A stretch of DNA of 64,000 bases from Dendrolimus kikuchii (lineage: Eukaryota; Arthropoda; Insecta; Lepidoptera; Lasiocampidae), in contig CM034412.1 of NCBI GenBank assembly GCA_019925095.2, forward strand, positions 13,554,001 through 13,618,000. Reading direction: 5' to 3'. The notes below the pieces were generated by a model. The model was not told where the DNA came from. It made no database searches and saw only the letters and a program-made list of their open reading frames with translations. Shown here one piece after another: positions 1 through 10,390 of the stretch (position 1 is its first letter; each line of letters opens with the position of its first letter). A program made the translations under genes and the position numbers.

Positions 1-282
1 GCAGACGGCCCACTTAATGGAAAGCGGTTACCATCGCCTATGGACATTTGCAACATCATAGGTGCTACAAATGCGCTGCTACTCTCTTAATGGTCACTGG
101 AACCTGGTCACTAATGCCGGAACACAACTCAAGGTTGTTATGGCGACATGCTTTAGACCAGGGGTGGTAGCCATCCAGTCGGGCAAATGCCCTACCACCT
201 GGCTGTGGGTTGTTTTGTCGCCTCTTACGACAGGCCGCCCGGCCGTAGGAAATTGTATTCTTTCTCCGTTCCTGCACGGATA
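1..282 (-). repeat. Family S SINE-like element, copy 1 (cut by window start)
   Basis: The stretch reads backwards through the family S body and ends at the head motif (reverse complement TATCCGTGCAGGAACGG) near 282. The tail lies outside the window. It carries variants shared with copy 2 at 430-660 (GGTCACTGG, ACATGCTTTAGACC, CACTTAATGG). Short frames in it are not conserved as protein. Confidence 0.85.
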
Positions 283-429
283 AGAATGATAATGATATGA
301 TCATGATTAAATGGAGGTTGCTTAGTGCACCATCATAAAGCGATTCCATTAACGAAGAAGCTTTTGTACATATTACCGAACGTCTAAAGAATCTTATGAG
401 CATCTTGTTGGTGTTCCGCTGCCATCTTT

Positions 430-660
430 TGCCAGGTGGTAGGGCATTTGCCCGACTGGCTGGCTACCACCCCTGGTCTAAAGCATGTCGCCATAACAAC
501 CTTGAGTTGTGTTCCGGCATTAGTGACCAGGTTCCAGTGACCCTTAAAAGAGCAGCAGCGCATTTGTAGCACCTATAGTGTTGCAAAATGTCCATAGGCG
601 ATGGTAACCGCTTTCCATTAAGTGGGCCGTCTGCCTGTCTGCTGAACTCCTGCAATAAAA
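430..660 (+). repeat. Family S SINE-like element, copy 2, 5'-truncated
   Basis: It begins inside the body at GCCAGGTGGTAGGGC and runs to the tail CTCCTGCAATAAAAATAAAA. It is inverted relative to copy 1, with about 147 bp between them. That spacer (283-429) holds nothing I recognise. Confidence 0.85.
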
Positions 661-1120
661 ATAAAATAAAAAATAAATCTTGCCGAGGTTCAAGAGACGC
701 GACGCGCGGGCGACCGACGCGGCGGGTATCGCGAGACTAGTAACGTGTAGCAGACGCGTAGGATACCGGTAGCTAAGTGTGCGAATCACCCTACAAACGA
801 ATGTAAGATATTCCTCAGCGACTCATCTTCGTGACTCGTGTGGAGGAGGATTCCAGTCGTCTGTAAGTATTGTAATGTAAGAAAGGCCTTAAACTGACAG
901 TGTGTAACCGTCTTTACATATCGTCCTTTGTTTACACAAATCCTTTTCAAACCACATATATCGTATGATAACATTATTTTTGATGCCTTCTGTATATATC
1001 ATTGAAGTATTTTGTTTGTTGAAATCATATTAATTTTAAGTATTTCATTTTATTTTACTCAGGTTTTGGTTGATAAAAAGATATCAGTAATTTTAGGTAT
1101 AATAAAATAAAAATTAAAAG
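661..1120. other. Intergenic, no gene seen
   Basis: A short CG-rich patch (CGACGCGCGGGCGACCGACG, near 696) is followed by AT-rich sequence. I see no domain, RNA gene or complete repeat. Confidence 0.4.
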
Positions 1121-1122
1121 TT

Positions 1123-1412
1123 TTATCCGTGCAGGAACGGAGAAAGAATACAATTTCTTGCGCCCGGCGGCCTGGTGTAAGAGGCGACTAAACAACCCAC
1201 AGCCAAGTGGTAGGGTATTTGCTCGACTGGATGGCGACCACCCCTAGTCTAAATTATGCCGCCATAACAACCTTGTGTTGTATTCCGAATTAGTGACCAG
1301 GTTCCAGCCTCCCTTAACAGAGCAGCAGCGCATTTGTAGCATCTTTGGTGTTGCAAATGTCCATAGGCGATGGTAACCGGTTTCCATCAAGTGGGCCGTC
1401 TGCCTGTATAAT
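1123..1412 (+). repeat. Family S SINE-like element, copy 3
   Basis: Near full length: head TTTATCCGTGCAGGAACGG, body, and a tail that stops at GTCTGCCTGT and passes into an A/T-rich run. Confidence 0.85.
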
Positions 1413-1737
1413 ATAATAAATAAAAAAAAACTTTTTTTTATTTAGATTACATAACTGTAAAAAAAACGTGTGCGTCTCGGGACGCCCGACAGAAGTAATA
1501 ACTTAAACTAATCTAAGTTGAACTATTTAATATTGAAATTGTATAACTTGAGAAAAACTTAGGTTATTACTTAAAATTTATATATATTAATATGATAATG
1601 TAAGGAAAGGCTATTTATGAATAAAATATTTTATTGATTATAAAATATATTTTATTCTTAGTTACAATTCTTGAATATGTATATTAGAATTTTGTGTATG
1701 TACATTATAGCAAGTCTCATAAAACAGAAAGTTATTT

Positions 1738-1837
1738 AATACGTAACGAACACCGGTGGCCGTCCGTATATCCACTTATACCTTTAATGGCCTTAATAAA
1801 CTTTTAATGTTTTTGCCGGTGTAATATTCGTTACGGT
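1738..1837. repeat. Imperfect inverted repeat (hairpin)
   Basis: CGTAACGAACACCGG near 1741 is partly mirrored by CCGGTGTAATATTCGTTACG ending near 1837. It could be a tiny MITE; no second copy was seen. The flanks 1413-1737 and 1838-1990 hold nothing recognisable. Confidence 0.3.
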
Positions 1838-1992
1838 GTAAATAAGGCTAATAATAAATCAAGACCAATTACAGATGTTATTCAAGATTTAAAGGGCGTG
1901 GTAGATTATTGCTTTTTATTACCCGAAGTAGACAAACGGACAGACGCAAGACGGTCTAACTGATAGAAAGTGGCAACCACAGACAGTATATT

Positions 1993-2225
1993 GTACTAGC
2001 TGCGCCCGCGGTTTCACCCGCGTGGTGATGGAAAATCGTTATATTTTGGATAATTCACACTATATCTTTATAAATTATAGCCTATGGGTTATTCTGATGT
2101 ATAAGCTATATTACTGTAAAGTTTCATCCAAATGCATTCAGTAGTTTTTACGTGAAAGAGTAACAAACATACATCCATAGATACATTCTTACAAACTTTC
2201 GCGTTTATAATATTTATATAGAGAT
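1993..2225 (+). repeat. Metulj/RTE-type short retroelement
   Basis: Head ACTAGCTGCGCCCGCGGTTT, middle AAAGTTTCATCCAAATGC and end AGTAACAAACATACATCC then CTTTCGCGTTTATAATAT match the layout of the short lepidopteran elements I know as Metulj-like. Related pieces in the window are at 20155-20680, 32640-32815, 48105-48330, 51890-51990, 52570-52710 and 54830-54885. Confidence 0.6.
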
Positions 2226-2261
2226 ACAACAAGATATACGTATAAAGGTGGCAACACCAAG

Positions 2262-2575
2262 AGCGTTGCCTAATAATAACAGCCCATAAACGTCCCACTG
2301 CTGGGCTCGGACCTCCCACTATAAGGGAACGGACAGTATATCCGCCACGCTTGTCCAAGGCGGCTTGGCAGGTTTGACACATCGGTTATCTCGATGTACA
2401 GGTTTCAACACGATGTTTTCCTTCAGCGTGGTTAGCACATAGTAATTGCAACAATATGCACAGACGCTCACAATATGGTCAGAAAACTGCCCAAGGTGTG
2501 TACGCGTTCCAGCCAGGATTCGAACGTGCGCTAGCCATTACGCTACCAAGACTTCGCAGGCGTTGCCAGCCTCAA
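2262..2575 (-). repeat. tRNA-derived SINE, family T2, copy 1
   Basis: On the minus strand the 5' end reads GTAGCGTAATGGCTAGCGC (A-box-like) followed by GTTCGAATCC (B box), then a conserved body with CCAAGGCGGCTTGGC and CCCACTGCTGGGC. Full related copies lie at 55118-55380 and 60595-60900. The tRNA-like head is decayed, so it is not a tRNA gene. Confidence 0.75.
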
Positions 2576-3060
2576 AGCCTAAAAACTATTTACTACTACC
2601 ACTAACCATACATAATCCATGTGCATATTACATAAGTATAAGCACAAAAGTTTGCAAAAAAATTATTGAAAAACAGAAAGGCAAAAGTGGCTATTGTAGA
2701 TCTGTATTACAGTTCACCAGTTTTCTACTCCTTGGCTAAAAAACTAATGGCCTTACTTATAATCGTTTGTTCAATTTTAAGAAACTGCTTAGCAAGTGAT
2801 TAGTGAAAACCTTACTCAATAACTCCTCTTAAGGATAAGAGGTGGTAAAGTAACTTATAAATAACTGTCAAAAATAGCCAACATCGAGAGGTAGTTTAAA
2901 TGACTGCTAAGAGGCAATATGGCAATTTTGATTTGAAACAGCTGATTGTCACCGAGTACGGGGGGAATAGGGGACCGAATCTGTGTATAAAAATATATCA
3001 GTAAGGCATTAAAATGGTGGCGCTACCGTAGCTAAAGGGCTAATTTTTAAAGAATGCTAA
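2576..3060. other. Intergenic, no gene seen
   Basis: AT-rich unique-looking sequence. I saw no frame with family character and no complete repeat. Confidence 0.4.
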
Positions 3061-3064
3061 ATCT

Positions 3065-3288
3065 TAATATATATAAATTACGTGTCACGTTGTTTGTCCG
3101 CGATAGACTCCTAAACTACTTGACCGATTTTAATCAAATTTGTACACCGTGTGCAGTTTGTCCCGACTTGAAAGATAGGATAGCTTACATTTGGACCCGG
3201 TAGGTGGCGCCGGAATCGGGTTCTAAATTTTATTTCTTCAGGGCAGAACAACGTCTGCTGAGACAGCTAGTGTTTTATAAAATCAAAT
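3065..3288 (-). repeat. Family G dispersed repeat (GCGCCACCTACC type), copy 1
   Basis: The sequence carries CCCGGTAGGTGGCGCCGGAA and ends AACGTCTGCTGAGACAGCTAG, the reverse complement of the family G start (CGGCAGACGTTGTCCTGC). Other members are at 14042, 19300, 19480, 25942, 33110 and 51310. Confidence 0.6.
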
Positions 3289-3309
3289 AATATAAAATCA
3301 CTAGGGTAT

Positions 3310-4040
3310 TTAATATTTTCTTAAGTTTTCGCGACTTGTATACATAATAAAATTACATTTTAATGGTTTTAAGCGCGGTAATTTATTTGATTTTTATTAT
3401 TCCGACGTTTCGGCCACTTTTCAGTAGCCGTGATCACGGAAGACAAAAATGTCAAGTGTCAGTGAGTATTGTTAAAGTTTTATTTAGCCTACCGCCAACT
3501 TGTTCATTTTAATTATTTCGTTTTAATTTTACATACATACATACATAACTTCACGCCAGTTCCCTTGCGAGGTAGGCACGAACAACGGAGTGCCATTCAG
3601 GCTTATTCTTACACACCTCACTTGCTTCTTTGACATTCATAGCTCTTGTCATGCAAGCTCGTCTGTTCTTAAGGCTCCTGACATCACCTTCTGCTAGTAC
3701 ACGATCAATTTGATCATGAAAGGTGTGTCGTGGCCTTCTACGACTTCGGCATCCATCCACTTTTGCATTGTATATCGGTTTAGTCATTCTTTCATCATGC
3801 ATTCTTTCCACATGCCCGAACCACTGGAGCATTCCTTTCTTATCTTCACCCAGACACTCTCTTTCAGACCAACTCTCTTTCTTACTTCGGTTTTAATTTT
3901 GTCTATGGTTATTATTTACTCTATCAGAGCCTAATCTAATTTACCACCGCTTCGCAACATGTTGCATATGAAACTCTTCAGCAAACATGCCTAGCTCTAA
4001 TAATTTTATATAATATTAAAATGGGTGGAAGGAAAAATAA
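3310..4040 (+). mobile_element. TIR MITE, copy A, split by a LINE insertion
   Basis: 3310-3530 and 3891-4040 match the uninterrupted copy at 55660-56055 in order: TTCGCGACTTGTATACATAA, the TIR with AAGCGCGGTAATTT, the GACGTTTCGGCCACTTTTCA core, then CATGCCTAGCTCTAATAATT. The right TIR is missing. The interruption is the family R LINE at 3531-3890. Confidence 0.75.
3531..3890 (-). mobile_element. Family R RTE-like LINE, copy A, 5'-truncated
   Basis: The minus frame 3551-3832 is the C-terminal 93 residues of the family R endonuclease-reverse transcriptase ORF (WFGHVERMHDERMTK ... RSRRRPRHTFHDQIDR ... ARELA). The stop is followed within about ten bases by the (TATG)n tail, seen here as (ATAC)n at 3531-3548. 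A perfect 10-bp duplication TTTTAATTTT flanks it (3521-3530 and 3891-3900), which is direct evidence of target-primed insertion into the MITE. Confidence 0.9.
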
Positions 4041-4044
4041 AAGA

Positions 4045-4255
4045 AAATATCAATCAAGTTGGTTTGTTTTCCGGTGCACGCAGAAGGAGCTTACAGTGTC
4101 TTGAGATCTAGCAGTTGGTTTTTGCTGGGTTTAGGTCTTGATAGTTTTGATGATCGGATCCCAAACAGGTGGTACTTGCCAACCATTTTCTCTGTTGAAA
4201 TTTGGGTGTTTCTTTTTATTTCAATAGCCTCACGCATCATCCTAGGTAGTTAAAT
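4045..4255 (-). pseudogene. Penelope-like element remnant (endonuclease end)
   Basis: The minus translation gives REAIEIKRN followed, after a frame change, by a segment resembling NREDGWQVPPVWDP. This resembles the end of Penelope-like retroelement proteins after the GIY-YIG domain (REAIEI..NFNREDG). It is short and frameshifted, so the assignment is tentative. Confidence 0.4.
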
Positions 4256-5220
4256 CGACACTACAGCCATCTATGTAGGGCTCGACAAAACAATCATCCA
4301 TAACGCAAAACTAACACATAAAATTAAACGCTACAAAGCCTCTGGCTGAATTTTTAAAGAAACTATAATCTTGTGCGTCTGGGTGTGTGTTTATGTGGGT
4401 ATCATGTGTGTGTGGGCGTGTGTATCACGTGTATGTCTGCGTGTGCAATGACATTGAATGACTTAAGTTTATGTCTATATAGTTTAATTTAGTTGCTTCT
4501 ACCAAACTGATTTAATTTGGTTGATCAGTCTAAAAGCAGCATAATATCGTCTAAGTATTATTACCTACTCCCACGACTTATAATCTTCCAGCTAAAAGGC
4601 CTATTTGGTTAAATACATTTATTCACAAGTAGCGGCTGTTTGTTCATAGTAAATCGATACAGGTTGCCGTCAATTGGCTTTTACAAAATTCATGGAGACG
4701 ATGCGTCGTGAGAACGCCTAGCCGCACCATATCGATCTTAGGACCTCCAATAATCTTTGTAAATAGTACGAGTAACGGAGTGGGCAGGAAGTATTCTAGC
4801 CTTTTTTACATAAATACATACATACATATTGTTGCGAAACAATACTAATCCTTTACAGGTGGTTTATTATTCCTTTGAAATTAAATGATCTATTGTTCGC
4901 GCTAATCTGTTTGTATGCCTCCCAGTCAGACGTCATAAATCCCTTTGTCTATTGTTTGCATTTCATTCACATTTTTAGAAGCTATATCGCTTTTAAGTAG
5001 AGAATTCCAAGGACTAGTGGGCATAATTCCTTAAGACTATAAGTAGAATACTGAGCCTAGATCATCGAAGTCAATGGGTAAGGTTCCTTACTTTTAAAAT
5101 ATCATCATGATGTGGATGACTTTGCTATTATTTCAGTTTGCTTTTGAAGAATATATTTTTTTTTAGGGAAGAGTAATCCAATTAAGGGCAGATCCATGGC
5201 GGGGGAAGCGCTGAAGGGGC
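4256..5220. other. Intergenic, no gene seen
   Basis: AT-rich, with a TGTGTGG-rich patch near 4380-4440. There is no frame with recognisable protein character and no complete repeat. Confidence 0.4.
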
Positions 5221-5224
5221 GTGT

Positions 5225-6250
5225 GGTATTCGCCAGGTTTTTTTTATAGCTGGAGTACAGTAAACAGGCTGACGGCCCACCTGGTGGAAAGCGGTTACCG
5301 TCGCCTATGGACGTTTGCAACATCGGAGATGTCACCAACGCGCTGCCAGCCTCGAAGAAATTTTTGCCACCCTTTTTGAAAAAAGGGTGGCAAAAAGCGC
5401 TGTGGGAAAACCTCGGCTGGGAGCTCATTCCAAATCCCCACGGTACGCGAGAGAAGCGTTCTACAGAACCGTTGCGTACATGAGCGAAGCGGCTCAAGGA
5501 AGTGGGGGTAAACTCCTAATCGATGGCGAGCGGTGCGATGGTAGAAGGAGGACGAAGGCACCATTCTAAACAGTTCTTCGGAACATTCCCCGTTATACGG
5601 TCGGTAGAATACGCAGAGAGAAGCAAAGTCTCTCCTAAGGCCAAGCGTATCTAAACCGTCTGTGTGTATGGGATCATCAATAACGCGAACGGCTCGACGT
5701 TGAATACTGTCCAGGGGATTAAGTTGGTAAGCAGTGCTCCAGCTCAAAGGTGTGAGCAGTACTCCATATGCGGCCTCACCTGGGCTTTATAAAGCACAAG
5801 GCGTTGCCGCTATGTGAAGTACTGCTTGGACCGGTTTAGCACTCCCAGCTTCTTGGAGGCAAGTTTTGCCTTGCCTTCGAGATGGCCCCTGAACTGTACA
5901 TCGTTCGTGATGTCAACACCGAGGATCCCAATACTTTTGGAGGTGGTATAAGGAGTTCCTTGGAACTGAAGCGCTTGCTCGAATGGAGTTTTTTTTGGCA
6001 GAGAAGAATAGAAGAAGAGGCAGAGAAGAGGTTGGGACGGTAATAGCACGTCCAAGGAACTGCTATGCCCATCCGAGTCAGGATACCTACTAAAACCCCT
6101 TGGTGTCCTAACCTCCGCCTTTTGCGAAGGCTACGAGAATTGGAAGCAGAATAAACTCCACCTGTCCCCAAGCAAGCGAAGGCCCCAAGACCCTCTTTCA
6201 CTGCTGGAGGAAGCATAGCTTCTGGCGTCGTCCCTCTGAAATACTGCATG
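5225..6250 (-). mobile_element. Family J LINE (jockey/CR1-type) 3' half, decayed
   Basis: Minus frames 5810-6055 and 5295-5747 read in order as the region after the RT palm (SKSIGILGVDITNDVQFRGH ... KAKLASKKLGVLNRSKQYFT) and the C-terminus (DSIQRRAVRVIDDP ... LCVFYRPYNGECSEELF ... RTVGIWNELPAEVFPQRF ... NVHRRR stop). The reading frame changes between and within them. The 3' end (GCTTTCCACCAGGTGGGCC ... CTCCAGCTATAAAAA) resembles the last ~100 bp of family S. The part beyond 6055 is not clearly assignable. This is a dead copy, useful as the presumed autonomous partner of family S. Confidence 0.8.
5295..5747 (-). pseudogene. C-terminal part of family J LINE reverse transcriptase
   Basis: The 150-residue frame carries the conserved C-terminal segment of insect jockey/CR1-type LINE ORF2 proteins: QRRAVRVIDDP, LRRDFASLCVFYR, ECSEELF, FYHRTARHRLGVYPHFLEPL and GIWNELPAEVFP. 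It stops in the shared LINE/SINE tail. The upstream RT catalytic motifs are absent, so it is a fragment. Confidence 0.8.
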
Positions 6251-6382
6251 GGTCAATTTGTCTCCACAGTTTTTTCCACCACTACCTTCAACTCGAGGTG
6301 CCGCTGTCGAAGTAATTCAAAATTTTATATTTTTTGAAATAAATTATAAATAATAATTATTATTATTTATATTGTATGTCTC

Positions 6383-6890
6383 TAGAGACCACGGGCCATA
6401 AAAATGGTCCGGACTTTTGGAGGGCTTGCGTGGGACCATGGGAAGGCCAACACGTAGAGGCACCTTGACAAATTTAATGTACACGTGGCGTGACACTGAC
6501 CGGCGATTATCCTCGTCTACACCATATAGTAATGCACCCAAGGACAGGCCCCGGCCAGTGTAGAACTATTGTGGGAAATGAGAACAAAAAGTACCGGGCT
6601 ATTGCAGTGAACTGCTAGTGGTACTAGGGGTCTGGTAATATGGGGACTATGGCGTCTGCCCGTCGCTATGTTTGGGGAACATGGAAAAACGGGCAGAAGG
6701 TGACTCGCCACTCCCTTCATGGGCCCTTAAAAATGCCATAGAAGACAGGGGCAACATGGGTGTGAGCAGCTAAGGGGTGTAGAGAGGTGGGCGGCAGGTT
6801 CATCGAAGCTACTTCTGACGTGATGCCATTTATCACTTCCACCCCTGGAGCTTGAGTCTTAGCTCTAGCAATCTCCACTCCGTGCCGGCT
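6383..6890 (-). repeat. 500-bp dispersed repeat, copy 1 (inverted partner at 40050-40545)
   Basis: This is closely similar over its length to the reverse complement of 40050-40545, e.g. GACAGGGGCAACATGGGTGT versus the other copy's ACACCCATGTTGCCCCTGTC. In the minus direction it ends in an A/T (AAT)n-like run at 6340-6380, as a LINE 3' end would. No coding domain was recognised. Confidence 0.7.
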
Positions 6891-7540
6891 GGCTAAGGCT
6901 TCGCTACAGGGTCGCCCTTAATGAAAAACCCCTTAGCAAGTTAACTGTATATATATTTATAGGCGCTACAACAGCAACAGGTGCGATCAGCACAACTGTA
7001 TCACACGGCACGTTCGAGTTTAATCGACACAACTTAGCACTAGCCCCGGACGTTACACTGAACGTAGATAGCACTAATTATATCGATTACACCGATCAAT
7101 ACGAGTGGCACTAATCACAATCACTGGTGGTTCACAATATCCACGTAGACACGCTGAGAGTCCGTTGGCTGTAGAAGTCTTCCGAATGCCCCTTGATCTT
7201 CCTGGTCTTCTTAGTCTTCCTTGTGTGTATATATTCGACCGAACGAACAAGGTATACTTGGTTACCGTGCAGGCTCGCCCCGTGCTTACTAAGGTACTAC
7301 AAAAATGCAGACGCTTAGCAGCTAACGGAGCGAGCTACGTATCCGCGGTATAGTCTATTCCAGCTGGTTTTTTTAATAACTTCTATGTACAAACAGGGCA
7401 TGTTTAAAACTTTCCCGTTAAGTCATGGACAAAGAATACTATGTAGGCCTAGTGATATAAACTCATTATGTAGTTTAGAAATAAATGTATATAGCATTTG
7501 AAATATTTCGAAAAAAGTATCAATATTATTTTTTTTTGAT
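6891..7540. other. Unassigned sequence
   Basis: Mixed composition with a less AT-rich stretch at 6960-7350. I recognise neither a gene nor an element; LTR-type sequence is possible but not demonstrated. Confidence 0.3.
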
Positions 7541-7542
7541 TG

Positions 7543-7842
7543 CAGCAGTTCAGCAGACAGGCAGACGGCCCACTTGATGGAAAGCGGTTACCATCGCCTA
7601 TGGACATATGCAACACCAAAGGTGCTACAAATGCGCTGCTGCTCTCTTAAGGGTGACTGGAACCTGGTCACTGATGTCGGAACACAACTCAAGGATGTTA
7701 TGGCGACATACTTTAGACCAGGGGCGGTAGCCATCCAGTCGGGCAAATGCCCTACCACCTGGCTGTGGGTGGTTTTGTCGCCTCTTACGACAGGCCGTCC
7801 CAACGCAGGAAATTGTATTCTTTCTCCGTTCCTGCACGGATA
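7543..7842 (-). repeat. Family S SINE-like element, copy 4
   Basis: Full length: tail (TTTTTTTGATTGCAG) on the left, head (CCTGCACGGATA) on the right. The minus-strand shared-tail frame still ends YVHRRW then stop. Confidence 0.85.
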
Positions 7843-8306
7843 GATAATAATAAATCAATAAAAATATTTCGAGTATTCAAAAGAACCCGGTCAACTTCGG
7901 AGCGCTGTAAAACCCAGATAAATTAATGAAATTAAACAAATTTATAGTAGAAATTATTTGTTAAGAAACCCTCTATAAGATTGCTGTGATGTTATTTTAT
8001 TATAAAATGACCAGAAAAAAGTTATAACGCACAAAAGAAAATTTGTTCAAAAATTTTCAGTTTATTTTTGTTTATAACTTTTTTATTTTACATTTTACGA
8101 TTAAAAGTAATAAGAATAAAGTTGTAGACAATTTGCAACAAATAATGTTTGTAAATTTTTCTGTAGAGTTGCTAATTTACGAAATAAAGCGCGAAAACCT
8201 TTTGTACCCCTTTTTCACAACAAGGGGACAAGGGTGGCGACCCCACAAACTTGAAATTAAGTTTATTATAACCCCCTCTACACAAAAAAATGCATCATCT
8301 AAAAAG
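7843..8306. other. Intergenic, AT-rich, no gene seen
   Basis: Nothing recognisable. A frame that runs from here into the R copy at 8307 owes its familiar C-terminus only to that element. Confidence 0.4.
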
Positions 8307-8459
8307 GGTGTCAAGAGCCTTAAGAACAGACGAGCGTGCATGACAAGAGTTATGAATGTCAAAGAAGCAAGTGAGGTGTGTAAGAATAAGCCTGAATGGC
8401 GCTTTGTTGTCCGTGCCTATCCCGCAAGGGAACTGGCGTGAAGTTATGTATGTATGTAT
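8307..8459 (+). mobile_element. Family R RTE-like LINE, copy B, strongly 5'-truncated
   Basis: Only the last ~45 codons remain (SLKNRRACMTRVMNVKEASE ... ARELA stop), followed at once by AGT and the (TATG)n tail. The flanks ATCATCTAAAAAG (left) and ATCCTCTGAAAAA (right) look like a decayed target-site duplication. Confidence 0.85.
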
Positions 8460-8549
8460 CCTCTGAAAAACACACGCTAAGGATTAAAAAATGTAAGATT
8501 TCAATGGTCTATATTCCCATGTAGGGATTTTTTTATTGTTGAGTAGATT

Positions 8550-8800
8550 AAAACTCTGTGGTTGAGCGGGTTAAGCCTTTGCCGGCCGACCTCACTGCAA
8601 CGCAGAGGCTCTGGGTTCGATTCTAGGTATGGGAAATTTCGGAAACGAATTTTCTCCATTATTTACTATAGTATGGGTGTCTGGGATCGGGCCCAGAGTA
8701 GTTCGTTCTATATTACCCATGACACAACTTACTTGATTAATTTGGGTATATACAATATGTGTGTTTGTCTGTCGATTATTTATTATTTTAAACTAAATTT
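8550..8800 (+). repeat. tRNA-derived SINE, family T1, copy 1
   Basis: A-box-like TGGTTGAGCGGG at 8559 and B-box GGGTTCGATTC at 8612 lie about 50 bases apart in a tRNA-like 5' part. They are followed by a non-tRNA body (GTCTGGGATCGGGCCCAGAG) shared with 36425-36668 and 39480-39690. An internal pol III promoter is inferred from the boxes. Confidence 0.8.
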
Positions 8801-8810
8801 GTAATTTATT

Positions 8811-8850
8811 TCTATCCGTGCAGGAACGGAGAAAGAATACAATTTCCTGC
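8811..8850 (+). repeat. Family S head only, joined to a LINE
   Basis: The first ~40 bases of family S (TATCCGTGCAGGAACGGAGA onward) break off at CCTGCGG and continue directly into the LINE coding sequence at 8851. The junction is chimeric. Confidence 0.75.
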
Positions 8851-9615
8851 GGTCGAGTCGACGCCCCGCGCTATATGCGGCTCGCGGACCTGCACCGCGA
8901 CCTGGAGCTTCCCTCCATCAAAGATCATATAATCACTCTATCGCGCAGATTCTTTGACCTTGCCCCCCATCACCCGAACCCTCTGGTGACGGAAACGGTC
9001 AACTATAAACCCACACCGAACGCTCCCATGAGAAATCGTCGCCCTCGCAATGCACTCATTGACGAGCCCGATAAAATCACCCGTCTCCTCGCGACCATGA
9101 ACCCCCCGAGGCTCAGAACATCAGCCTGGCATAACAGACGCAGACAGAACAGACGCCGGAGAGCCCCCGGCTCGGATCCTCTTACACAAAGGTAAGACCC
9201 CACCAATCTCACTCACTCACTACAGACACAAGTAGCCATACATGATTAGCATAGGCGTGTTGCTGGAGAGTTTCTTCCGCCGCTTCTTCTCCTCCAGCTA
9301 TAACACGTTGCGAAGCGGTAGTAATGATAGACTAGGATCGGCTCCGCCGGCGGAGTCGATAATTGGTCCCCAAACAATCACTTCAGCCTGTTGGCTTAGC
9401 TCTTTCAGCCTTTAACGGCTAATTCTCAATATAGAGTCAATCCCCCGCAGCGGTCGAGCCGAGGTCGAACCTCACAGGAGGTGCCTCCTCGAGCGTGCTG
9501 CTCCCGGGCTGAACGCCTCCGCTCCCACGGAGTCGTGAAGCCCCCAAAGTCCGGTATCGCTGAAACAGCCATCTGCGGCTATTCAGCTGGGTCCAGCTCC
9601 AGAAAAAAAAAAGTT
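8851..9615 (+). mobile_element. Jockey-type LINE 3' end (ORF C-terminus and 3' UTR)
   Basis: The frame up to 9195 gives PRYMRLADLHRDLELPSI ... LSRRFFDLAPHHPNPLVTET, typical of the C-terminal tail after the RT of jockey-type LINEs. A 3' UTR of ~420 bp ends in poly(A) at 9601-9613. The 5' part is missing. An inverted copy of the same 3' part lies at 9815-10225. Confidence 0.7.
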
Positions 9616-9814
9616 GTGCTAGCCAGTAGTTCGTTACCAAAACTAAAAATATAAATAAAGAGAAGAAAGAAAGATTCTATTTTTGTAACACAGATCAAAT
9701 TCGCGAGTGTCTTTTCATTTCATTTCATGTACACTCGGTTTAACACGAAGTGCGTGTAAACCACAGATTAGGTAGTAAAGAAGGGGCAGAAAGATTTTGT
9801 TTGGAAACTAAACA

Positions 9815-10225
9815 TGTTTTTTTTTTTTTTGGAGCTGGATAACCGCAGATGGCTGTTTCAGCCATACCGGACTTTGGGGGCTTCGCGACTCCGTGGGAGG
9901 GGAGGCGTTCAGCCCGGAAGCATCGCGCTCAAGGAGGCACCTCCTGTGATGTTCGACCTCGGCTCGACCGCTGCGGGGGATTGACTCTATATTGAGAATT
10001 AGCCGTAAAAGGCTGCATGAGCTAAGCCAACAGGCTGAAGTGATTATTTGGGGACTAATTATCGACACCGCCAGCGGAGCCGATCCTAGTCAAACTCAGA
10101 AAGAAGAAACTCTCCAGCAACATGCCTAAGCTAACCTTGTATGGCTACTTGTGTCTATAGAGAGTGAGTGTGATTGGTGGGTCTAACCTTTGTGTAAGAG
10201 GATCCGAGCCGGGGGCTCTCCAGCG
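9815..10225 (-). mobile_element. Jockey-type LINE 3' end, inverted copy
   Basis: This is the reverse complement of about 9165-9615: poly(T) at 9821, then GATGGCTGTTTCAGC, AGGCACCTCCTGTGA, CAACAGGCTGAAGTGATT, up to GAGGATCCGAGCCGGGGGCT. The two poly(A) ends face each other across ~200 bp. Confidence 0.75.
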
Positions 10226-10244
10226 CAAGTTAAGCTTGCATTAT

Positions 10245-10390
10245 AGGTGTTGCAGACAGAGAGCACCCCCCAGACCCGCCCGCCGGAGCACACCTACTCT
10301 CCGCGCCCCGCATACCGCCGACGCCCTTAGTTGGCGCAATTAGCAACTAGGCATCGGACGGAATGCGGGATATAGGAGGCAAAAATTGGC
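10245..10390 (+). repeat. GC-rich 140-bp dispersed repeat, copy 1
   Basis: TGTTGCAGACAGAGAGCACC ... CCCGCCCGCCGGAGCACACC ... GCATCGGACGGAATGCGGGA. Reverse-complement copies lie at 18058-18200 and 44628-44762. Probably part of a larger element, not identified. Confidence 0.65.

Noticed and set aside
9003..9212. 69-codon minus frame opposite the jockey-type LINE
   Set aside because: Shadow of the LINE C-terminal frame.
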